A DNA stretch of 64,000 nucleotides from Alviniconcha marisindica (lineage: Eukaryota; Mollusca; Gastropoda; Provannidae): the NCBI GenBank assembly GCA_018857735.1, contig JABMCL010001558.1, forward strand, positions 135,001 through 199,000. Reading direction: 5' to 3'. The position numbers were made by a program, and so were the translations under genes. This document shows, piece by piece, positions 37,521 through 50,802 of this stretch. The number at the start of each line of letters is the position of its first letter. Position 1 is the stretch's first letter. The notes under the pieces are model-generated. The model was not told the origin of the DNA and did not search any database. It saw only the letters and a program-made list of their open reading frames with translations.

Positions 37521-38541
37521 CATGAGTCTGTCGCTCTCATGTGATTCTGGTTAATAAAACAGCTGGAAAATTAGACTGGAACTGACATTTCGCCACGTAT
37601 GTTTGCGCCAAAGCCCACTCCCTCACTACCCAAACCACAATATTCAAATTATTGTCCAGGCGTAAGACTATCGTGTTTTCCGAAAGCGACTGTTACGCTG
37701 CAAACTACGGTCCATCATGCCGCCAGCTGCCAGAGTTCTGTTGATCTCGCATCGGGTTAGTTTGCTATGTCCACCCGAGGTCCTCCATATCACAAAAGCG
37801 CATTAGCCAGCGTACTGCCATACCGTCAACGAGAGCAGTCAAGTTGTTTACGGCGGCAGGTTTATGGGGAACTGTTACTACGCACGGGAAACCTGCCAAA
37901 CGAAGCCAGTACAATCTCGTATACAGTCTTCTTTGTTAGTATTAGTCATGTTCTGTGTTAGTATTAGTTATTTCAGTTGATCCTGACGAGGACATGCTGC
38001 ATCAAAACGTTCAATTTGTTTTGTGTCCGTGTCCCGTCTCCTTTTGGTAAGTAGCTTCCTTCTTCATTACCGCGAATCTCTGTCGTTCAAAACGACACCA
38101 GATGGCGTCTTCTTGATTGTCACTCTTTCCTTCCACTTAATTTACGTTGTTTCATGTTTTCCTTCCATTTTAACCAATTATCAGTTTACGAATCGTCGTT
38201 TGATATAAAAGCCCACCAACCGCCGTCAACTGTACGAGACAAATAAACCTTCGCATTCTTGATTTGCGTAATCCTTTGGTTCTTTGTGTGCACTTTGTTG
38301 CCGACGTTATAATAAAGTAAAACATGCAGCATCCCATTCAAAGAGTATCGCTCCCGCACTGAGGTATTGCCGACGCAGAAACTGAAGTACTTGCCCTCAT
38401 CTGAGAACCAAGAAACTATTAAAGCTTGTCAATTCAACTGGACAAAGTCAGAACGCAGCTTTTCTTACTTTGCCTACTGCCGGGACTATACTTTTCTGAT
38501 GTTTTCCATCTCTGTTTATTCAAATTCATTTTCACCCAATC

Positions 38542-38543
<2 letters not shown>

Positions 38544-38607
<64 letters not shown>

Positions 38608-38615
38608 ACACACAG
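38544..38615. repeat. (CA)n microsatellite
   Basis: CA array of about 63 bases with a terminal CCACACA variant. Confidence 0.97.
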
Positions 38616-38642
38616 AGTGACGTATATCATGAACAATGAGTT

Positions 38643-38690
38643 AATTAGTCCTTGGATTTTAACGTGCTGTCAACCGTACAGGGTCACCTC
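38643..38690 (+). repeat. Short interspersed motif, ACGTGC-type copy
   Basis: TAGTCCTTGGATTTTAACGT + GCTGTCAACCGTACAGGGTC; same core as 31776 and 42757. Confidence 0.68.
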
Positions 38691-39808
38691 ACAACAAACC
38701 AGATACACATTTTTATTTTTCTCTTCTTTTTCCTCTTTTTCCACCAGTTCAAAACAGTCACTAACTGACCAGTCAACAGCTGGACCACATTTCTCAACAC
38801 GACACAATCAACAGAAAACGCAGCGAAGTCAAAAACGATAACCAACCAGCACGTCTCAGTATTTACAATTAATCCAACTACAACTGACAGAATGTCACAT
38901 TTTCCACAAAGGAACCCCACGCAATATATACACTGTCTGAGCAATGTGTTTGTGATTTACAATTTCTTTCCCCGCCTCCGCTGAATAGTATGGGGGCGAG
39001 AAAAGCCTATAAAATCGCCAAAACATGAAACAGACTTTACTTGAAATCAGGTGACAATTATTTGGTCCCGATACATTATCACTTTCGGGGCTGGTGCATT
39101 AAACCGCAAGTAACTCAAGTACTAGTGCAAAGCAAACAGTTCATTAACGATCATTTACGCCACATGCACATTCAGCATCGTGGCAGCCAGTAGGAAGCTG
39201 GTCTGAGCAGCGGACCATCTGTTTTAGGCACACACTCCACCCCGTCCTTGTTTCCATGACAGCATGCCTCGTCTTCTGACTCTAATGAAATTCGTCTGAA
39301 GGAAGTCTCTAATTCACAGGAGACTTGACCTTTAGCGGTACGTCGCAGACAGGACGTGTGAGAAGAATGAAGAGTGAAAGACACTTTCGACAATATGATT
39401 ACAAAAGTCTACCACACAGATCTTCCTTTTGCAGTCGCAGTTCCTTTCACTTTACCTTCATGGGTAGCCAAGACAAAAAGCCAACCCGTTTCCTTTCATG
39501 GGTATAGCCAAGACAAAAGCGACAGAACAGTAATACGTTTCGTAAAATAGTTAAATCCGAAAGACCTCTGAAAGGCTAAGCTGCACGTCACTCACTTGAA
39601 GAAGATGTCATACTTAGACTTAAAAATGAAATCAGGACAAGAAAACAGATACTGTCTCTGTTTCTTCAACTCTATTCTTCAATTCGGAGTCATCATTCTT
39701 GGGTCTCGCGTGATCGGTTATTAGTCACTCATCACAGAATTGGCATCAATAATCAACTACCACCCCCACCCCCCCAACCCCAAAAAAGGAGGAAGAGGAG
39801 GGGGTGGA

Positions 39809-39833
39809 GGGGGGGGGGGGGGGGGGGGGGGGG
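39809..39833. repeat. 25-nt poly(G)
   Basis: Uninterrupted G-run after a purine-rich lead-in. Confidence 0.95.
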
Positions 39834-40167
39834 AGAAGGAACACTAGGCAGTTCATTCAAAAAATGCCGAGACTGACAATTAAGGCGAGTCGTAGTTCGG
39901 GAACCGACGCTGTCCCGGCAAAACAGTGAATGTCAGTCCATCAACGCCAAACGACACCGTGGTGGAGGGAACCACCGGTGCCGGTAATTGGCCAGATGGC
40001 TCCAAGACAGGCACCGAGGGTTTCCATCACCCATGGAAGACCCCAAAGACGCCGACAGGCTGCAGCAGGCAGGAAGTCATTTCACTAACGAGTGTCCGGT
40101 GGCGGCTATGAAAAGGTATTTGGCATAAAAGAGGTAGCTAGCTTCCGAAACAACATTTGGGTCTGAA

Positions 40168-40350
40168 AGCAAGGGGGGGGGGAGAGAGAGAGAGAAAGAG
40201 AAAGGGGGGAGGGGAGAGGGGGGAGAGAGGGAGAGAGAGAGGGGGGGAGGGGGGGGAGAGAGACAGAGACAGAGCCAGAGAGACAGGGGAACAACGAGAC
40301 AGAGAGAGACAGAGAGAGAAGACAGACGACAGGGACAAAGAGACAGACAA
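40168..40350. repeat. Purine-rich (GA/GGGA/GACA) tract
   Basis: About 180 bases that are almost purely A and G on the plus strand, with GACAGA interruptions. A mirror-repeat-rich tract capable of triplex formation; no gene. Confidence 0.9.
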
Positions 40351-40647
40351 AATAGAGTGACGGCGGTAAAAATATTTAAAACTCGAAAACTTTATACCAT
40401 TAGAGCCATTCGGACTTGTTTAACAGCCAGTCCTTGTATACTACGAACAGGTCAGAACAAACAAAAATTAACGCACTTTTCGACCAATATAACAACATAC
40501 ACATACGAGACGGCTCAAAATTAAATATTAATTTACACATTTCGTTGAAAAGAGTGAGAGAGAGAGGGGGGAGGGGGGAGAGGAGGGAGGGGGGGCTTTG
40601 AACAGCCAAAAACAAATCAACGATTCTTAATGAGATCAGTCATGGCG

Positions 40648-40833
40648 GATCACGAAATCGGAAGCGAGACTGAGCCCAGTAGCCTACTGACCTGGGGTCA
40701 TTCTCAATGAGCCAGGCCATGGCTACGTAGTCACGAGATCCAAATCGAGATAGGAGTGCCATGTAATGCACATTCCAACCTCGTTTTCGATCTCGTGACC
40801 CGCCGTGACCTAGCTCGCTTTCGATTTTGTCAC
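40648..40833. mobile_element. Foldback element with nested inverted repeats
   Basis: The motif TCACGARATCGRAARCGAG occurs four times, twice in each direction. The inner pair (40730-40759 and 40768-40799) forms a long hairpin with an 8-nt loop. The outer pair (GATCACGAAATCGGAAGCGAG and the complement of CTCGCTTTCGATTTTGTCAC) encloses it. No coding capacity; resembles a palindromic MITE, but flanking duplications were not identified. Confidence 0.7.
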
Positions 40834-41463
40834 TTTACGTGACCTCCTTCGTGAATAGTCTCGAGACTGGTCCCTGGGAGAAACGCTTGGGAGCGGCCAT
40901 AATTACAGTGTCCTTGAGGAAATCCGGGCCAGCACCGGGGTGTTCTAATTACGGAGAGCCAGTGCACAGGGCCGCAAAGAAAGAGGAGACAAGCTGAACG
41001 AGCATGGACAGTGTCCATGTAATCAAACAGTTGTTGACCACAGCCATAAAGCGTGATGTTAAGATTTCCCTTGGAATGCAGTGTGCATACTGAGAGCGGC
41101 TGGCCAATGAAGCCATGCCAGCACGTGCGACCCTGCGGCTTGAGTTGGGAACCTCCGAGCTTCGAGTGGTTCACCACAGCTACTCAGCGTCACCTGTGCA
41201 TCACCGCAAGCAGCCATGTGAATAATTCAGCAAGCGGAGGCTTACTATCGCCTGCCTGCTGGAGGTGTCCGGACCCCGCTGCTTAAGTAGGCTACGGTTT
41301 CCCGGCTGTGCAGCGAATGAGCGAAGCACGGAGGTTTCGCAAGGTTCAGTTCATGCTCGGTTGTCCGCCAAACAATTCAGTCATTATAGGTCATGTTTAG
41401 TTGTTTGCCAAAACAGTTCGGTCATTCTGAAGCCCCCGTGCTGGACAGGTATGCCAGCATTAA

Positions 41464-41619
<156 letters not shown>

Positions 41620-41843
41620 GCCTCAATCAGCAATCATCGCAACAACGACCCCCCTCTCCCCCTCCCCCCCTAATCAAAGTCAACAACTACGTTTGATTCT
41701 ACCGCGCACGTCAGCAAATGACATTACAAAGTATCATCCCAGTATTAAATTTATTTCAGGTCAATTCAGTTCAAAAAGGTACGTGTTCGCCCTAGATTAA
41801 AGACAGAGATGAGAACGGTGCGAGTGTGTGGGTGTGTGTGGGT

Positions 41844-41864
41844 GGGGGGGGGGGGGGGGGGGGG
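41844..41864. repeat. 21-nt poly(G) after TG/GGTG repeats
   Basis: TGTGGGTGTG-type repeats run into a G-run. The following 80 bases have an ATG in good context on each strand (41953 plus, 41965 minus), but no protein family was recognised. Confidence 0.93.
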
Positions 41865-42756
41865 ATCCGACAGATCGGACGAAAAAGCTGAGTAATGAGA
41901 TTGCTCGACATCGCCCCGAACTCTGGACGGTTGGGAAGTCGGTCGCGGTGACATGGACGCCATTTTGCTATCAGAACGCATCAGCACACTGAACAGCTCG
42001 CCGGAGATTGCTAAACTCACAGTGAAGGACCCGCACAAAGACCTGGTGGCTGATCAGCTCCGTGTCGGGTTGATGACGGTAATGACTCGCCACCAACGTC
42101 TAACGATTCTGACATCAACAGGGAAGGAAAATCGTTACTTCGCTGATGTGGAACTCACTTTGAGAGCGAAGAGTTGTGGCTTACTGCCACCGGTCCTTTT
42201 TGCTTTCTGTCACCGAGAACACCAGCAAGGCTTATTAAAAGCTTTCAACCCTGCGGCGCTTTGAACAAATCTGAAAGACTGCGATAAGTCGCCATGACAA
42301 AATCTGCGATAAGTCGCCACGATGCCATCTCTTCTCCGACTTGGCCGCCTCTCAAATCAAGACAAGGGCAACACTGCGCTTTCTACAAACGTCACTGTTA
42401 AGACACACTAAATAACCTACCGGCTTAACATTGTTCCCATGTGCAGAAGCTCTCGGCTGTCTCACCTGTGGACCTATATATATATATGTATATATATGCA
42501 GGTCCATGGTCTAACCCGCTGGCCTACCCGATACCCTTTTGCAGAGCTGGCTACAGGAACTCTTCACTTTTTAACCAGCAGCTGTCGACTGGAACAACCT
42601 CCCACTGGAAGTAAAAACTGCACCCACCCTTTAACTGTTCTAGTCCCGGTTATCTAAGTTCATCTAAAAAGGGTTTTGCCACCCCCAACGACAGTGTCAG
42701 AATCTTCAACATCACGAAGTGGTCACTTAATTGGGGGTGGGGAGGGGGGGGGGGAA

Positions 42757-42800
42757 TTTATTGGATTTTAACGTCCTGTCAGCCGCACACGGTCGCTCAG
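42757..42800 (+). repeat. Short interspersed motif, ACGTCC-type copy
   Basis: TTGGATTTTAACGTCCTGTC + AGCCGCACACGGTCGCTCAG; same core as 31776 and 38643. Confidence 0.7.
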
Positions 42801-43526
42801 GACGGGAGAAGAAGAAGACGAAAAAGGAGGAGGAGGAGAAGAAGCAAAAGGAAAAGAAGGCCTATCAATCTGGTCATTACTGGAGTCGCTAACGTTAATG
42901 TAAATTTGTGGCTTTCTGTCAGCTGTCTACCACATTTTCTGTTGGCGACACTGGCGGCAGACTTAAAAGCTCCCATCCCTGCGATGCTCTGGGCAAATCT
43001 TGTGTTAAGAGCACCCATCAATCGGGTCGTTACAGACGTCGTTGTTGATGTGCGCAAGCGCTTTCCTTGGGGCGCCAGTGCTCAACAACGACCTACATCT
43101 CTAGGCCTACATTCAACTACTGTTTCAAATCTCACTCTATGCACTATGTCCTTTGGCTTTAACTGACTGAATGGGCTGCTTACTAATCAGCTGCAGCGTG
43201 TCTGACGTACTCATTACAATATAACTTGAAGGAACGGTAAAAATCCAGACGAATAACTTTGCGAGAAACTGGCTGCAGAATGGGTCATATAATAAGCAAA
43301 CATTTTCACAAACGATTATGACCTGTGACGACGATCACGGTCTGTAGTGTTGTCTAGACTGGCCCGGCTCGTGGATAGACATGGGCAAAAGTGCTCAGAA
43401 CTCACAAAGTACATCACTCGACCACAAATCATCACATTTCCAATAATTATACGTACAGCCACCACTCTCACCAAAACACTGATGCAACAAAAGCGCTCCT
43501 GGACATAGTCAGTGTCCGCAAAAAGG

Positions 43527-43552
43527 CGCGCATGCGCGCATGCACGCACGCA

Positions 43553-43617
<65 letters not shown>

Positions 43618-43634
43618 GCGCGCGCGCCGCGCGA
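43527..43634. repeat. 108-bp alternating purine-pyrimidine tract
   Basis: GCGCGCATGCGCGCATGCAC, CACG repeats, about 58 bases of (CA)n and a (CG)n end form nearly unbroken purine-pyrimidine alternation. CG-rich ends on a long CA core are a strong Z-DNA-forming arrangement. Confidence 0.93.
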
Positions 43635-44182
43635 ATCTAGTACGAGGTGCTGCTAGTGGTTGCTGTGTTAGAAATCGATACGGGGTACAGCAGATAACAA
43701 AGGCTGACCGATGAAGACTCGGGGTAAGAAAACAATACGGGAGCTTCTAGCCTCTGGGACAATGCTAGCTCTCATCAAGTCTGAATCCGTCCCTTACGTG
43801 CAGACAGACACTGTGTGCAGACAAATGCATCTCGTCGTGGCATTTCTACCGCTTAACGATTTGCACCCAGGAACCTCTACATGAAAGTATATTCCAACAA
43901 ATGTACGCTATTAAACTATTTGAGGATAAGCAGTGAAAATGAGACTTGTGTTGTTAAGATGTTATTTGAACAGAAACGAATGGCGCGTGCAGGCGTGAAT
44001 CGATACTGATAAAGTGCACACCAAACAACAATAATCCTGGCAAAATAATAACGTAAAGCGGACATTTTATAACACAATCCACCACAACAAACTACAAAGA
44101 CATTCAACTTACTTTTCTTTCTTTTTGACCCAAGATATCTGAGATTTAACGCAAGGTCACATCAGGGTGTAACATAATTCAA

Positions 44183-44186
44183 CATC

Positions 44187-44221
<35 letters not shown>
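44183..44221. repeat. (AAC)n microsatellite
   Basis: About thirteen AAC/CAA triplets. Confidence 0.97.
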
Positions 44222-45812
44222 AAAGGAAGGGGGAAAAAGAGGGTAACAGGCTATTTAAAACCCACGAGGCAACAACTAAACACAATAATCATCATCATCC
44301 TTGTGTCAGATTTTTCCCCCCATGCGGCAACAGTCTTGTAAATGAACGGTGATTGGTCACTGTCGTTACTCTAATGTAGAGACATAATGCCTAGGACGCG
44401 GATTCCAAAGAATGCGACAGGCAGCGAAGAGATATCAAGCGCCCTTTTCCCCCTAGTTAACGTGTCAAACATAGCTGATCTGTGCAGTGACAGAATCGTC
44501 AACCGGATTACTGTATTCAGTCAACAAAACAAGAAAGAAAACAGGAAAATGGAAGAAGCACAATCTAATACGTCCCGCAAAAGATGCAAATTTACAACGG
44601 AGTGGAATACGATTTGAGGCCGAGTTCTACCGCCTGAAAAAACGACAGCTTCTGGTCTTTTAACCCGACATTACGTTGACGACACAAATAGCATTAACCA
44701 CTCAAGAGGATAGACGAAAGTGGACATGGGAAGGGAGGGGGGCGGGGATGGAAGAGATACGAAGAGGACAGGCAGGCAGGCATACTGAAGTATATAGATC
44801 AGAGACACTAAGCTACAGCATCTCTGTATACATACAGGAGAAACGCGGGTCTGCACTTACACTAATAGCCCCGTTGTGGGCCCCAACACTGACGTTCACT
44901 TAAAATGATCGCCCTTTGTGGGCCGCCATCCCCATCCCTGCTGAAGTCCAGCGCGGCCAGTCACGCACGGGTCGATAGCGGGTACCACACCACCCCCGTC
45001 CCTCTGCTACCAGGCCACTTGCAGGGGCTTCCAGCCCTTCCGGGATTAGATTAGTTACAGTCTCCTGTCGGCTCACCGGTTCTGCCCGGTCCAATTTCGG
45101 GTCGAAGGTTCCCCTGCCGACACGAGGGAGGCTCACGTGCTGATCACAAAAGTTCCCAACCTGCGTGACCAGAGATGGGGGAGATGGGGGAGGGGGAGAC
45201 AGAGAGAGATTCTGCTGGGTAACCACGATATTTTTCTAACAAAAGAACATCAAAACAACAGCCCAGGAAATGCCGACAGGAAGATCACCTGCCGAATTGT
45301 TTTCGAGCGACACAAAAGAGAAGAACGATTCTCGCAAGAAACGCCTCAAGTGGACAAGGCGAGAGGGCTCTGCAGAACAACAAAGCAACAACCCTGTTCG
45401 AAGTTCCTCCCTTAGCTGGCACAAAGAACCTTGATCTCGGGAACAAAGCAACAGAGAGATGAAGGCGAAGAAAAAGCAACGGGAGGAGAGAGAAAAAGAC
45501 AACACAAACAAAGCAGACGAGGAGAAAAACAATGTGAAATGTAGCCCTGCTTGCACGCGAGAGAAGCTTATGCTTTACAGACGGACTTCCGCTCCCATAT
45601 TCAGCTGCTTAAAAATCAAAATAATAACATGGACGGAGTTCAGTTTGATTAATGAGACAAGTCTTTAGAAGTTACCTCAAGAGTTATGTCCATCTTGCTG
45701 CCGACTGTCTCACTCCTTTCAAATCATGCTAGTATCCATTGGACAGACCATTAAAAAAAAAAAAACAAGCACATGACTAAGAAACAAATAATGACAGCAT
45801 AGCTGCACGGTG

Positions 45813-45815
<3 letters not shown>

Positions 45816-45891
<76 letters not shown>
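45816..45891. repeat. (GA)38 microsatellite
   Basis: Uninterrupted GA array; an 18-nt G-run follows at 45913-45930 and another of 27 nt at 46181-46207. Confidence 0.97.
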
Positions 45892-45893
<2 letters not shown>

Positions 45894-46763
45894 GAAGTGT
45901 AAAGAAAGAGAAGGGGGGGGGGGGGGGGGGAATAGACTGTTGAGTTTTACGATATGGAAGACCTAAGAAGTAAATCCGGAAGAAGAAAAAAAGAAAGTCC
46001 TAGTCCCTTCATAAAGAGTGGAGCAGATACATGTGAAAGTTGGCGACTTACTGTATACTTCGGTTTCGGTAAACAAAGAACAAATGTAATCCAAAACCGA
46101 TCAGAGGTTGGTGCATGCGTCGTGTGTGCGTGCGTGCGTGCCTGTGTATAGGTGCGTGTACACACACGGTGTACATGTGTATAGGGGAGGGGGGGGGGGG
46201 GGGGGGGTGCGGGGGAGTGCGTCATGCCATAGGTGTCTATTTTCATTTCTTTAATATATACGCGCCTGCGCAGTGGCTGCTTTACCACCCTAACAGCACC
46301 CGGCGTAGGAAGGTTAAAAAAACTGCGCTCCTAATTCACCCCTGTTTCTGGTGAGCTGTGGTAAAGTAAATCTGTCATTCGGCAAATACGCAAAATCGAT
46401 TCCAGCCCCCAGGACAATCGGGTTACTCAGCAAGCTGTACGATTAGATCTGGACACCCTGGATTCACGTCAGTGGTCAATGTAACCTTGAACAAATGGCT
46501 CTTGCAGCTCCCATTCCTTATTTTGCATAATTTGGAGTTCAAAACAGCACCTCTAGTGCTAAAAGGGCAAGGCCAAGAATCGCGACAGAATTAGTATCGA
46601 AGTGTTTTCAATATAGTACACGGACATGTGTATAATACATACTTAACGATGAAATGTCAAAAGCTGCCTCTTGCGACGGGGTGCAGTCAAACTTTAACGT
46701 TAAAGGATCTAATTTCAAAAGGATCTAATTTCAAGCCATAAGGAAGGGAGGGGGGGGGGGACT

Positions 46764-46805
46764 TGATTTTTGTACGCCTAGTCAACTATGACGGCTACAG
46801 ATTCA
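46764..46805 (+). repeat. Short interspersed motif, ACGCC-type copy 4
   Basis: ACTTGATTTTTGTACGCCTA + GTCAACTATGACGGCTACAG; a diverged copy of the core at 26653. Confidence 0.55.
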
Positions 46806-47029
46806 ATCGATTTGAAGCAATTCGTCAAATCACAAGAAAGTCTGATTCACAGTTGCAATACACACGCAGCAACAGGTTTTGGAGCCTGGCACTCCACATA
46901 GAAACATACATTAGTCAATTGTGTCAACTGTGACGACGACGAGGTTGATGTTTGTTTTTTTTTCGCGGGCCCGCACGGAAACCTATGTCAGCCACACCTA
47001 ATGAAAGGAAAAAGTGGATTGAGGTTGGC

Positions 47030-47312
47030 TGGTTGGTTAAACTTGTTTAACGCCGAGTTGTCTCCGAAGAGGTACTGGCGGGGACCGAAATCACAGGAGG
47101 TAGGGCAAGAGGAACTCTATGCCTATCACTACACTGTCACCACCAGAATGACTCCTGCATTAATGAGAGCCATGTTAATGTTTCATTAATTGTGAGGGAC
47201 AATGTCCACAAACCACAAATTTTGAAGAGAGAGGAGAGCCGAAGCGGAATCGAACCGACATCCTTCTGTTTACCAGCCTAACGCTTTACCGTTAGGCCAA
47301 GCCGGCTCATAG
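47030..47312 (-). mobile_element. tRNA-derived SINE, family A, copy 3 (best preserved)
   Basis: Read on the minus strand it begins ATGAGCCGGCTTGGCCTAAC GGTAAAGCG (A-box-like) and has GTCGGTTCGATTCCGC (B-box-like) at the usual distance, as in a tRNA promoter. A conserved body (CATTAATGCAGGAGTCATTC, TGGTGGTGACAGTGTAGTGA) follows, and a tail ending CTTCGGAGACAACTCGGCGT TAAAC. No terminal poly(A). RNA polymerase III transcription is expected of the family, not shown here. Confidence 0.85.
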
Positions 47313-48689
47313 TGGAGTGAGGATTTTGAACAGCTAAAGTTGAATGGGGCCGGGAAGGCAAAATCAGAAACCATGCCTGGCTATATTCTGACATACTTCA
47401 CGCTTTAAAAGCAAAACCTTTGGCAGCTCTGGGTTTTCAAGGAAGGGGACCTTAATTTCTGTCTGCAATACACTACTGCACGGTACATGAAATCAAAGCT
47501 TTAATCCTGAACCAAGATTTGTAACCATGGTCTCTTTTATGGCGATTTTTTCGCTGCTTTTAAGACCGCTTAAAGGTGTCTGTAAAAAGTAACTGAATTC
47601 TTTTTCATAAATCTAGCTGCGAAACGAAAACGGCCAGCGGTGCCGACTGAATTTGACACATCAGTCACTGGATAGTTTGCTTCAGGGGTCGTATATATAT
47701 ATATTCATTTTATGTGGCGCCTCATGACACGCTGATGTCATGCGATGAAGACAATCAGTTGTCTTTGGTTTTTAAAACTAAAGCAGCAAACCTTCACTTT
47801 TACAAGCTGCATATTCTGATGGTCTTGCACTGGTCCAGTCATCATGCACCACAACAGAAGACAAAGTGGGACGGGACTTCCAGCCTTCCAATCCATTTAC
47901 ATAACGCAAATGAAAATAGCATAAACCCCAGACTCAATGCTCTGGGGTCATTTTTGGTGTTCAAAACCCCCATTCTTTCCAACTCCAGCCACTTCACAGC
48001 TGCCCCAATATCACATTCCCTTGATCCCTTCTATTCACAGGATATGAAGGGGGAAACTCCTGCAACCTATTTATATTCCAATATTTCGTGCCAATGAATG
48101 ATTCTCTGGCAACAGGAAATGAAAACCCTTCAAAGACGTCAATGAGAAAGAAAAGAGAAAAAGAAAAAAAGAAGGGAAAATGTTCAGGAGAGAATGTCCC
48201 AATTCAGTATCCCTTGAGACGTGAGGGCGGAACTTTAAAGGTCTCACTTCTAGCAGTAACAACAGGCACAGCGTTCTGGCAAGACTAGTGAATGATTCAT
48301 TACACTGTCTAGCAACCGGGTTCCTGCGAAAAGCAGCCAAAGACTGCTGAACAACTGATCATGCAAGTAACCTTTCAAGGGAATTTTCACTTATCACTGA
48401 AAACAAAACAACAAATTTGCATCAAAAACACTGACATTATAGCTACTACATAGTATGCTATTTCAAGGTGACCATCACCACAAGCATACGTTCTTGCCGA
48501 TCTTTCAATTGCAGCAACTAAACAAGAGTCACTTCACTTCTTTTCATAGTCAAGGCACTCCATTCATCCAACTATCATCCTGTAAATTGAAAATATGCAG
48601 TATCACACCAGTAAATATGAAAGTACCTTCTGTTTTGACAACACAACGTGAATAAAAGTACCAGTAAATGCAGCTCTCTGTCCCTGCTT

Positions 48690-48842
48690 CAACCTATGCA
48701 AATTTGTTAGAACTATACTAGTTCTTGGAGCTAACCTATACAAATTTGTTGGAACTATACTAGTTCTTGGAGCTAACCTATACAAATTTGTTGGAACTAT
48801 ACTAGTTCTTGGAGCTAACCTATACAAATTTGTCAGAGCTGT
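48690..48842. repeat. 42-bp minisatellite, 3.6 units
   Basis: The unit AACCTATACAAATTTGTTGG + AACTATACTAGTTCTTGGAG + CT is repeated with only a few substitutions. The high identity suggests recent expansion and likely length polymorphism. Confidence 0.95.
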
Positions 48843-50802
48843 AAAAGTATTACTATTAGTACTACAGTATACCTATCATCAGCAACCAACTTTACACCAA
48901 TAACTTTACCAAACATATGAAAAGAAATCACAAAAATGCAATTTCAAACTAAATTAAAACTTAGAAATGATTGACAATTTCACAGTTTTTGAACCATTTT
49001 GCATCTAAGGTGTATAAAAATATCTCATTGCAACCAAAATAATGCTAATACATAATTAATATTTTTACTTATTTTATAATACAACAACTAATCATATTGC
49101 ATCACCTTTCTACAGCAATCGGTTTCTTGGCAAACAATTTCAAGCACTTTAAAACACATTTTATTTCTTTCCTTTAGTTTTTGGTATAACAACAAAATTT
49201 TCATTACTGGACCAGAGAGAACAAGGGGCATATAATATGTATACAGAATTATTTGGTGTCCAGACCAGATGAAAGATTCTGGTGAAAGAGAATTAATGAA
49301 GCAGCAGAAACTGACTCAATTATTGAGACAAACAATTTTGTTTGTCTGATTATGAGAGGCAGCAACAGCAACAACAACAACAAAAAGTCATACAAAAATG
49401 GCTGTCAGTGTTCTGAATAAAATATCAAAACACACAAAAAGTTGGTTTTGTTTTTTAAAGAAGAAGCTACCTCCATACAGTACAAAACAATACACATTTT
49501 CAGAACAGATTCCTTTATAATACAACTACTAACCATATTATATAACTTTTCTACAGCAATCAGTTTCTTGGCAAACAATTTCAAGAACGTCAACGAACAA
49601 ACAGTTAAGGAAAAACAATGGAGGAAATGAAATGGTAAAAAGAAAGAAAAAGAAAGAAAGAGCTGTTTCCAGAGGAAGTTGCCATGGATTGGCAATTAGA
49701 CAAAGAGGTATGGGCAACTTTCTCTCAAGACAAGTTAATTTTTTTTGCTTTTTTTTTTTTTACCTTTCCATTTCCTCCATGTTTTTGTACCGTAACTGTT
49801 TGCTTGTTGCAGAAGATGGAACCTGCTCTGAAAATGTGGATAGTTTTTTTTACTATCCTTAAAAAAAAAAAAATGCATTGTTTCTAACCCTTTCGTGTGT
49901 TTTGGTAGTGTGCAAGAGAAGCTGAGGCATAGGGGTAATCAACACAATATATGTGTTCCTGAAAGTAAATCTTGCAGGGTTATCTACATACTTTGATTAT
50001 TAACCCTTTCACAGCCCCAGCCTGTAAAATTTCTGGGCTGAAAGATGCTTAGAGGCGTCTGCAACCAGTATATTTTCTGGTTCTTTAACACATCTACTTT
50101 CAATGCTTTTAATGAAAATCCTTTCACGTGCCAGTGCGAAAAAGAAGACAAAAACGTTTAAGAGTTTCAAATTTTGCGTTTGTATTGGTTGTTTTCAACT
50201 GACATCATGGCAGTGAAGGGGTTAAAGTCACTGAAGCTTTTCATGCACCAAACCAGCAAGAATGGATAATAGTTATGTGTCACTTACACTAGTGAAGAAT
50301 CTGACATGACAGGAGCAATTTCCCCCACTTTAAAGTTAGCAGTGTAAAATCGCTGTTAACAAGACAGTTGTTACTGCATTACAGACTGCAGTCTGGGTGT
50401 ACTACAAAGTTTTTATTGGAGTCAGCTAGGTTCTCATCAAGTGTCACTAGTCAGGGCTAAAGAATATTAGGAGCCAGAAGACATCATGTCAGCCTTATCT
50501 GCTATAATTTAACCAGAGTTTTCTGCATAGCATCAATTTTTTTCACTGACAGAATACACAGTTCCATGTTTTTGAAAATTACCAGAATACAGTTGGTGCT
50601 ACAGAAACTTAAAACTGAGTATCAACAGTATATCTGTGGTATTCACAATGAAAGTGATGATGTCATAAGGGGGTGGGTAACATAAATAACACTGGCCCCA
50701 GAACGGAGTCCTGCTGGACCATGTACTTCAGAGGCAGAGGATGCGGTCTGAAACTGTCAATGGCTGCAGCAATCTTAAATGCCCTTCAAAAAGGTTGTTG
50801 AT

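Noticed and set aside
37985..38040. CCTGACGAGGAC...AAAACGTT stretch resembling the 3' end of Penelope-like elements
   Set aside because: Only about 25 bases fit, with no GIY-YIG or reverse-transcriptase coding nearby.
40830..41177. 115-aa minus-strand frame
   Set aside because: Not repetitive, but no recognisable domain and it starts inside the foldback element.
41953..42264. 103-aa plus-strand frame starting MDAILLSERIS, and a minus-strand ATG in good context on the same bases
   Set aside because: Both have good start contexts, but neither matches a family or has a consensus donor; kept only as a note.
44387..44680. Plus-strand frame ending RKRCKFTTEWNTI, faintly like the start of hAT/ZBED-type transposase-derived proteins
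   Set aside because: The match is a dozen residues at most and no further homologous segment follows.
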